Assembly (NCBI GenBank): GCA_019096065.1 | Contig: JAGUCH010000002.1 | Coordinates: forward strand, 17,310,501-17,374,500 | From: Paracyclopina nana | Taxonomy: Eukaryota > Arthropoda > Copepoda > Cyclopoida > Cyclopettidae | Direction of reading: 5' to 3' | Length of the DNA stretch: 64,000 nucleotides | Shown here: positions 11,303 to 21,400 of the stretch, piece after piece | Position numbering within the stretch: position 1 is the first letter of the stretch | Layout: each line of letters starts with the position of its first letter | Made by a program: the position numbers and the translations under genes | Notes under the pieces: generated by a model | Database searches by the model: none | What the model saw: the letters and a program-made list of their open reading frames with translations, nothing else | Told to the model about the DNA's origin: nothing

Positions 11303-12400
11303 GTCTGGTAACTCTGCAGAAAATTCAGGGTGACCAGAGTGGATATTTTACACCAAAAATTTGCTAGGTTTTACAAAAACCCAGATAAAAATTATATTTT
11401 TCCTGAGATGGCCAACCGTGGCTATTCTTGGGGAAAGTCTGGCCACAACTCGCTGACATTGTCTGGTAACTCTGCAGAAAATTCAGGGTAACCAGAGTGG
11501 ATATTTTACACCAAAATTTTGCTAGGTTTTTCAAAAACCCAGATAAAAATTATATTTTTCCTGAGATGGAAAACCGTGGCTATTCTTGGGGAAAGTCTGG
11601 CCACAACTAGCTGACATTGTCTGGTAACTCTGCAGAAAATTCAGGGCGACCAGAGTGGATATTTTACACCATAATTATAGCCCGAAAAAATTGCTAGTTT
11701 CTTCAAAAAAGCAAGAAAAAATTATTTTTCCCGAGATGGCCAACCGTGGCCATTTTTGGGGAAAATCTGGCCACAACTCGCTGACATTGTCTGGTAACTC
11801 TGCAGAAAATTCAGGGTAACCAGAGTGGATTATATTTACCATAATTATGACCCGAAAAATTCGCTAGTTTCTTCCAAAAAGCAAGTAAAAAATTATTTTT
11901 CCCGAGATGGCCAACCGTAGCCATTTTTGGGGAAAGTCTGGTCACAACTCGCTGACATTGCCTGGTAACTCTGCGGAAAATTCAGGGTGACCAGAGAGGA
12001 TATTATATAGACCACAATTATAGCCCGAAAAAATTGCTTGTTTCCCCTGCTATTTTGATGATTTTCAAGCGTTTATTAAGTAAAAATATCAAATTTTCGG
12101 ACTTTTCAAAAATAGCCACAAATGGCTATGGCTATTCGGGCTAAATTTCCGTAGCCACACACGGGTCAAAAATAGCCACTTTGGCTATAAATAGCCACAT
12201 CTGGTCACCCTGCAACTCGCTGACATTGTTGTTTAACTTCTCAGGGTGACCAGAGTGGATATTATCTACCATAGCCCGAAAATGTGTTAAGCAGTTAAAA
12301 AATATTTTTCCCAAGATGGCCAACCGTGGCCATTTTTGGGGAAAATCTGGCCACAAGTCGATGAAATTGTCCGGCAACTCTGCGGAAATTTAAAGCGAGC
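11303..12400. repeat. tandem satellite, about 160-170 bp unit, between GLUT and MSH2 starts
   Basis: Units begin with GTCTGGTAACTCTGCAGAAA near 11305, 11461, 11619, 11789 and 11960, with degenerate copies ending at 12390 next to the MSH2 start. Each has AGGGTGACCAGAGTGGATAT and GGCCAACCGTGGC. A (GC)n run at about 11289-11301 precedes the array. At 12030-12215 the array is joined to a segment ending ATCTGGTCACCCTG that recurs at 16265-16395. This stretch must contain or abut the divergent promoters of the GLUT and MSH2 genes. Confidence 0.85.
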
Positions 12401-12463
12401 GGGAAAATTCCGCGAAACCTCACAGCTGTTTTTATTATTGATCAAAACGTAAACACGGGAATC

Positions 12464-15400
12464 ATGTCGGGCGGGCCGTTCAAGTCTAAGGCCGAGTTTG
12501 AGGCCTTCCAACGCGTTTATGGCACCTTGAAGGACCGGCTGCCGACGACGGTGTGGATCTTTGAGTCCGGAGACTTTCTCATCCTTGCCGCTCCGGACTC
12601 GAAGCATGCGGAGAATTGCCTCCCGCCAAACAACCTGCGCATTTATGCCGACCTGGAATTGACCTCGGTGTTGGCTTCCAAGTGCTACCAGCGGCTCTTG
12701 CAGCACGTCCTCCTCGTCCTCCATTATCGCGTCGAGGTTTTCCGCTTCCAAAATGGCGCCTTTTCTCGCGCGCTGGCCGCGAGCCCGTGCGACCTCTCCG
12801 AGGTGCGCGACCTTCTCTTCGACCAGACCTCTGACTTTGGACTTTCGGAGGAGGACAAGCTGCTCAGCATTGGCCCGCTGGCCGCCATCGTCGTCGAGGG
12901 CGAGGCCAAGGCTCCGCTCGTCGGCATCGCCTTTTGGCACGAGGCGTCCAAGTCGGTGGAGGTGGCCGAGTTCTTCGACAACACCGGCCACGACAACCTC
13001 GAGTCCATCCTGGTCCAACGCTCGCCCATGGAGGCCTTGATCCAGCCCAAGTGGCGAGCTGTCAAGAAGATCCTCGAGCGAAACGGGATCCTGCCCACGA
13101 ATCCCAACAACAATGCCAAGAAGTTATGCTGCATCAAGGCCTTGGAGGACAAGAAGGTGGCCATCAAGGCTGTCGCCACTTTGCACCAGCACGTGAGCGT
13201 CGACCTGGCCGAGGTCATCGAGGCCAAGGGCGTCGAGCTGATCAACGCCGACGACTTTGTCCACCTGAACGCCCAAGCAGTGTCCGGATTGAACATTTCG
13301 TCGCTGTTCAAGGTGCTCAACCGGACTCGCACGTCCGGAGGGGAGCGGCTGCTCCGGGTCTGGCTCAGGCAGCCCCTAACGGACAAGTTGAGGATCGAGG
13401 AGCGGCTGAGCCTTGTCGAGGCCTTTGTCAATGAGAGCGGAGCGCGCAAAATGGCGCATGACAACTTCCTCCGTCGCATTCCGGATCTCGAGAGCCTCAG
13501 CGTCAAGCTCGAGGAGAAGAGGAACTCCCTGCAGGATCTGTACAAATGCTACCAGGTAAAGAGCCGATAGAAAGTACGTCAGATTTCCGACCTGAGCACT
13601 AATTTTTTGGCTTCTAATTTGCATGGCTTCTAGGCTATCAAAAGAGCACAAAATTAATGTAAATTCAATGTAAAGATTCAAATTGGGCGCAGAAAAGGGT
13701 AATCTATTTCGACGAATCTTATTTTCATGGGAGAAGTCATTAAGGCCTAAAATAGGGGTAGGTTTTAGGATCTAAAATCATGGAGGGTTATAAAGCCTAC
13801 ACTTTTTTTGCTCTGCGGGATTTAAAAGATCTAAAGGTTTGGATACTAAAGCCTAAAAGTTGGATGTTAAGATCTAACCATCTGGGTTTTAAGATCTACA
13901 TTGAAATACATCACCTCTTTACACTTTGCTTTTTAAATCAAGTTGACTGTTTTTCAAGATCTTTAAGTCAGGGAAGTCAAATATGGCATAAAATGCTTGC
14001 GGCCTCTAAGAAAGAGGTGCTACGTCGACTCCGCGACTTTTTTCCGTGCGCGTGAAATCGGCAAATAATCCCTCCACTGCACTGTCCAGGGCGCCAAGGA
14101 GGTGACCAAGCTGGCCAAATACTTGTCCGGCATGGCGCTCAAGCTGGTCAACGACACCTTTGTCGGGCCGCTGACAATACGCCCGAGAAATTACGCCAAA
14201 TCGCAAATTTCCGACTTGAGCACTAATTTTTTGGCTTCTAATTGGCATGGCTTCTAGGCTATCAAAAGAGCACAAATTAATGTAAATTCAATGTAAAGAT
14301 TCAAATTGGGCGCAGCAGAAGGTAATTTATTTCGGCGAATTTTATTTTCATTCCAATCGAATCCAATTGAGTGAACAAGTCAGGGCAGTAAAACTTGTTG
14401 CATAAAATGAATATCCACCAGAATTGACTGATCTTACTTGCTCTCTCGGGTGCTAGGATTTAACATTTGTTGCTTGCGGCCTCTAAGAGAGAGGTGCTAC
14501 GTCGAATCCGCGACTTTTTTCTGTGCACATGAAATCAGCAAATAATCCCACCACTGTCCTCCAGGGCGCCAAGGAGGTGACCAAGGTGACCGAATACTTG
14601 TCCGGCATGGCGGTCAAGCTGGTCAACGACACCTTTGTCGGGCCGCTGACGAGGCGCCTGGAGAGGCTGAGGATGTACACCGAGCTGGTCGAGGCCACCC
14701 TCGACATGGACGCAATTCGCGAGGAGGGCGTTTTTGAGCTCAAGGCCCAATTCGACGACGAGCTACTGAGCTTGTCCGAGCAAAAGGCCAAGCTCAAGGA
14801 GGAGATGGAGTCGTCGGTCGGTGACATCGCGGCCACCATTGGACTCGATGCCAAGAGCGTCAAGCTCGAGATGTCCAACCAGCACGGCTACACCTACCGA
14901 GTGACCATGAAGGACGAGAAGGCGCTGAGGAAGAAGCAGTCGGCCATCTTGATCGTGGACACCAACAAGTCCGGCGTCCGCTTCAGGGACAGGCACTTGG
15001 ACCAACTGAACAAATCTTTCCTCTCGGTAACTTATTTGTACTTATGATCTTTTATCACTATTTTTAACAGGGTGACCAGAAAATTTGAGCGGGTTGTAGC
15101 CAGATTTTCCCCTAAAATAGCCAATCAGAAAAATTGCTCAAAATAGCCACAAATTGGTAAAAATAGCCATATTTTTATGAATTTTCGAGGTAATATTAGT
15201 TTCCATTTTTGGGAATTGTTGTGGATGAAATCAAGTATTCAATAAGCCATTGGAGGGACAAACTTTTTCGCTAGATGGCGCTTTTTGGGCAAGTTTATTT
15301 GGAAAAACTGTCGCGCGCGAAACTTGTCACGTGATCAGGAGCGGCAATTTAATTGGCTCATCAGCGGAGCCAGGCTAGAAAAAATCGGTTTCAGCAATGA

Positions 15401-18400
15401 AAAACTTGGAATTTTGTGTGAGTTGCATATGGTTTTATGGCTTGAAAGGGTGCCATTTTATCCATAGATTACGTGATATCAATAAAGTTTTTGGAATTAG
15501 TGCACCCAAAGCCAAAAAATAGCCCATTTGTGTTCGCCTATGTAGTGCAGCCAAGTCAAATGTACTTGCTCAAGTTTCCTGGCTAGATGGCGCTGCGAAT
15601 CTAGCAACTTTACGCCTTTGGCTTATTATGATTTTCTTCTTATAATGGTGGCAAAAGATTTTTTAAAAAGTCAGCCATTTTTGCAAATTTTCCCCCCTGC
15701 TTTTTTGATGATTTTCAAGCGTTTATTTAGTAAAAATGTAACAATACTGTCCTGATGACGAGTCCATATAGGGTTTTTCGCTCATGAGTAGTCAAATGAA
15801 AGATCACCGAGTGGCGAAGCCACGAGTGATCTGGGTGCAGCATAATTCTTCTGTAAATACACTCATATTTCGTTAAGTCCACACATATTTCGTTAAAAGT
15901 ATGCAATTATTGGATAAATATAGTCAAAGTTCTTTGACTTGAAATTGATAACCATTTTAAAAAGTTTTTTTAAATTATTTAAGGACAGAATGTGCATAGA
16001 AACATGTGTGTTCAGTTAGTACATTGACAACGTGCAAGCCTTTCACCCAGCCGACCCAGGTTCGATTCCCGGTCTAGACTTTTTTTAATTGAAGAAGAAA
16101 TCTCAAGTTGCCAACTGTACAATAATGACCATTATTTCTTCACATGTGGCGAAAAAAAAGTCATTATTGTACGGTAGATGCGAGCGCACGCCAAATCTCA
16201 GCAAAATACAAGGATTTTCGCTTCACTGCCGTATGTAGTGAACCCACCGCCAAGCTGACAAATTGATTTTCAAGCGTTTATTTAGTAAAAATATCAATTT
16301 TTCGGACTATTCGGGCTTCCGTTTCTATTTCCGCAGCCACACATGGGTCAAAAATAGCCACTTTAACTATAAGTAGCCACATCTGGGCACCCTGCTTTAC
16401 AGTTGAAACTCGCGAAATCGTTAGAGTTACTTTTAGTATCTATATTCTATATTTTGCAGAAAAAAAGAACTCGCGAAATCGTTAGTCAATTTTCGTGTCT
16501 TATAATTTGCAAGAAAAAAACTCGCGAAATTGACAAAAAAAACCTCGCGAAATCGTCTTAGTCAATTGATTTTCGTATCTATATTTTGCAGAAAAAAAGA
16601 ACTCGCGAACTCGTCAGTCAATTTTCGTATCTATATTTTGCAGGAAAAAGAACTCGCGAAATCGTCAGAGTCAGTTTTCGTGCCAATATTTTGCAGGGAA
16701 AAAACTCGCGAAATTGTCAGAGTCAAATCAATCAATTTTCGTGCCAATATTTTACAGGAAAAAAACTCGCGAAATCGTCAGTCAATTTTCGTATCTATAT
16801 TTTGCAGAAAAAGAACTCGCGAAATCGTCAGTCAATATTCGCATCTATATTTTGCAGGAAAAAAACTCGCGAAATCGTCCGAGTCAAATCAGTCAATTTT
16901 CGTGCCAATATTTTGCAGGGAAAAAACTCGCGAAATCGTCAGAGTCAATTTTCGTGCCAATAATTTGCAGGAAAACAACTTGCAAAAGTGGCTTACTGTG
17001 CACAGTGGCAAGAAAATGCCTCGAAGACGAGCTTTTTCAGCGACATTTTTCGTAACTTGAGAGAATGGAGCTGAACGCAGCTTACAGTGATCCAGCCAGC
17101 TGCCTGACCCAAAGTTGATTGAACACCCCCAAACATGAATATTTTCTGAAAGCTCATGATCTTGGGATTCCAGTGGTTTAAGGGTGTAATCGTTTGTCGG
17201 CGCTACATTAGTAAAAAATGCCACTTGTTTCAAAAACTGTCATACAAAATCGCTAGGATGAAAGGTACTTTATCTATCTCATTGTTTCTAGGTACTTTCC
17301 GCAATGTTCTAACAAATAAAAGATAAGTTTGATCATTTAATTTTAGAGCCAATCTATACAAGAATGGTAACGTGGAAAAATATTGAATGTCATCCGGAGT
17401 TTTTAAGCATTTTTATGTAGCGCGAAACGATTACACCCATAAACCACTGGAATCCCAAGATTACGAGCTGTCAGAAACTATCCATGTTCGGGGGCGGTCA
17501 ATGATTTTAGGTTAGGCAGCTCACTGGATCACATGGAGAGCCGCTCATTATAATATTTTTTCAGGTCAATGCGGACTTTGAGGAGCGACAGCGCTACGTT
17601 TTGAAGGAGATCTCCGAGATCACCTGCGGGTATGCTCCCATTTTTTCCGATGTCGGTGGCCTGGTGTCGCATCTGGATTGCGTGGTCGGATTTGCTGTCG
17701 CTGCAGTCGTTGCCCCAGTTCCCTACTCCAAGCCACGAATTGTGAGCCGAGAGGAAGGCCGGATCAAGTTGGACGAGGCTCGACATCCCTGCTTGGAACT
17801 CCTTGACAACGTCACATTCATCCCGAACAGTATTGAGTTTCACAATGTGAGATTTTCCTTCTTTTTTCCGAAATAATCCCTGAATGACCTCAAAAAATGC
17901 CAGCCTCATTTAGCTGTGAAATTAGAATCTTTGAGTCAGTCATTCTGCTCAAGAATTTCTATTTTACAAAAGGCAGATCGGCAAGAAATGCGACTGCTTC
18001 AAACGTTTTTGTTCAGTCATTTAGGCGAAAAAAATAGGCAAAGTTGAAGACTTTCTAGAGGCTTTCGGTTCATTTAGACATTTTGACTAAAAGAGATTTT
18101 TCAACTCATCAAAAAAATGAATTCAAATTTAACAATTGGGATTTATTTGGGTAATCTAACTTTTTTTGCATTTTTCGGCCTTTTAATAAGGCAGTGGAGG
18201 GACAAACTTTTTCGTTAGATGGCGCTTTGTGAGCAAGCATTTTTGGAAAAACTGTCGTACGAAAAATTCAACAAGTGATTACGATCTGAAATTTGATAGG
18301 TTGATGTGTGGGACCGCGCTAGAAAAATTTGATTTCAACAATGAAACACTTGAAAATTTGCGTAAGACACTTAAAGATTTATGGCTTGAAAGGGTGCCAT

Positions 18401-21400
18401 TTTGTCTGTAGATTATTTCATATCAAAGAAGTAATCGGCACTCGAAATCCAAAAGCCAAACAATTGCCGATATTCGATCATTGATGTAGCAAAGCAGTTC
18501 CAAATGTACTTGCTCAATTAGTAACGCTAGATGGCGCTGCGAATTTAGCAGCTTTACGACTTGGCCTTATACATCCTGGATAAAAATAGTTGAATCAGGG
18601 CGTTTTTTCACGCCTACAATATAGATGGCGCCACTTGATGCTCGGCAAAATACCAGATTTGGATTTTGTCGCTGTTGATGCATTGTGGCATTTTTGGTGG
18701 TTAATTGGCGACAAAGGAGGAAATGATTCCAAGATATTTTTAGGGTAAGAATTTCTGCATCATCACCGGGCCCAACCTTGGCGGCAAGAGCACTTTTCTG
18801 CGCACAGTCGCCCTCAACGTTTTGATGGCGCAAATCGGCAGCTTTGTGGCGTGCAGCGAGGCTGTCCTCTTTCCCGTTGACAAAGTCCTGGTTCGCATCG
18901 GCGCTGGCGACTCCCAGCTCATGGGCGTGTCCACATTCATGGCGGAAATGCTCGAGGCTGCCCACATCGTCCGCTCTTCCACCAAGAACAGCCTGATCTT
19001 GATCGACGAGCTGGGCCGCGGAACCTCGACCTACGACGGCCTCGGAATCTCCTGGGCCATCTCGGAGCACATCGCATCGCGGATCAGGGCGCCAACCCTC
19101 TTTGCCACGCACTTCCACGAGGTCACGAGGCTGGCAGACATCTTGCCAGACGCCGTCTTCAACTGCTACGTCGACGCAGTCACCTCCGAGGATCAGGTAT
19201 ACCTGACTTGAAACCAGAAATTCACTTAAACCCTCATTGAAACTTGTACGTTTTATCAACATTGAGTTTATGTCATTATGTAACATTAACTGCCTTGACA
19301 CCGTGGTAAAATCGAAAACACCTATCTTTCATGACACCTTCAATTTTTTTCTAGTTTTTTACAATTGTGGTACTGAAGGTGTTGTTACTTTACGACGTAA
19401 ACTCAACAAGGGTAAAATGAAGGAGTGCAAACAAGCTACAATGACTTTCAGGTTGGGTAGCCCTCGTTTAAGTTTGGACGCCTTATCGACATTGAGTTTA
19501 TGTCATTGTTGAACATTAACCCCCTTGATACCGTGGTAAAATCAAAGACACCAATTTGTCCTTTCGCCTTTGATTTTTTTCTAGTTTTTTTACGCTTGTG
19601 ATACTGAAGTCAATGTTACATTACAACGTAAACTCAACTTGGGTAGAATGAAGGAGTGCAAACATGTTACAATAACTTTCAGAAAACTTGGGAAAATTTC
19701 TGGTTGGGTAACCCTTATTGAAGTTTGAATGCCTTATCGACATTGAGTTTATGTCATTGTGTAACATCAATTGCCTTGACGCATGAGTAGAATCGAAAGC
19801 ACCAATTTGTCGTTTCACCTATGATTTTTTTGGCTACGCGAATGTGTCCAGCTCCACGAAAAAAGTCAAAAATTCTACCAAGATATTCCTCTAAATTGTC
19901 ACATATTATGATGTCCCATAATATATGGCCGCATGAATAATTATAAAGTAACATTCTGTGCTACATCAGGCTGCATGGGCCCACACATAATGTCCCATAG
20001 CATTCTGTCCCATAGCATTTTGTCTCATAGCATAATGTCCCATAACAAATTGTCACAAAGCAAATTGTCGCATAGCATATTGTCACATAGGCATTTGTCC
20101 CATAGCATATTGGCTCATAGCAAATTGTCACATAGGCATTTGTCTCATAGCATATTGTCTCATAGCATATTGTCCCATAGCATAATGTCCCATTGCATTA
20201 TGTCTCATAGCATAATGTCTCATAGCATTTTGGCTCATAGCATAATGTCTCATAGCAAATTGTCTCATAGCATATTGTCACATAGCACAATGTCACATAG
20301 CATATTGGCTCATAGCAATTTGTCTCATAGCAAATTGTCTCATAGGATATAATGCTATGTGACATTCTGTTATGAGACAATATGCATCTTAGCATGTTTA
20401 GTTAAATTGGCTTTTTTCTAATTTGCTATGTGACAATATGCTATGAGACATTATGCTATGAGCCAAAATGCTATGTGACAATTTGCTATGTGCCAATATG
20501 CTAGGAGACATTCTATGTGACAATTTGTTATGTGACAATATGCTATGAGAAATTATGCAATGTGACAATTACCTATGAGACAATTTGCTATGCGACAATT
20601 TGCTATGAGACAATTTGCTATGAGACAATTTGCTATGAGACAATTTGCTATGAGACAATTTGCTATGAGACAATTTGCTATGAGACAATTAGCTATGAGA
20701 CAATTTGCTATGAGACAATTTGCTATGAGACAATTTGCTATGAGACAATTAGCTATGAGACAATTTGCTATAACCCCATTTGCTCTGAGACAATATGCTA
20801 TGTGACTATAGTCTATGAGACAATTTGCTATGAGCCAATTTGCTATGAGCCAATATGCTATGGGACTATATCCTATGAGACAATATGCTATGAGACAATC
20901 TGCTATGTGCCAACTTGCTATGAGACAATCTTCTATGTGCCAACTTGCTATGACCCAGTATGCTATGGGACATTATGGTATGTGATAATATACTATGAGA
21001 CAAGGTCCTTTTTTCAAATCAGTAAGTATAATATAACCTTGTAGCCTTAATGGCTATGGAACATTTTGCTATGTTCCAAGAATATAAAACTATTAATTTG
21101 CAATTTTTTGTAAAGCTGGACATATGCGCGTAGCCATTTTTTTGCATAGGTGGTGAAGCAGGTTATGTTACATTTCGACATGTACTCAACATGGGTAAAA
21201 CAAATGAGTTTTAACTCATTGCAATTACATTCTGAGCCCGCATCCACTAAAATAACCCTAATTGAAACATACATATGTTTTGTCAACATTGAGTTTATGC
21301 TGGTATGTAACATAACCTAGTAAACCTACCAACATATGTAGGAAATTAATGTTACATTACGATATAAACTCAACATCGCTAAAACGAATTAGCTTCAACA

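Noticed and set aside
15745..15812. Hammerhead ribozyme
   Set aside because: CTGATGA is present, but no closed stem II leads to GAAA and no fitting cleavage triplet is placed; the fold does not close.
16530..17060. Three overlapping open frames of 113-176 codons
   Set aside because: All are products of the ~50-bp satellite. Open in several frames at once, with no family resemblance.
19976..20350. CRISPR-like array
   Set aside because: Units are contiguous 15-mers without spacers, in an animal gene intron.
20517..21044. Repeat proteins (YETIC and MRQFA) in MSH2 intron 4
   Set aside because: Simple translations of a 15-bp DNA repeat whose length is a multiple of three.
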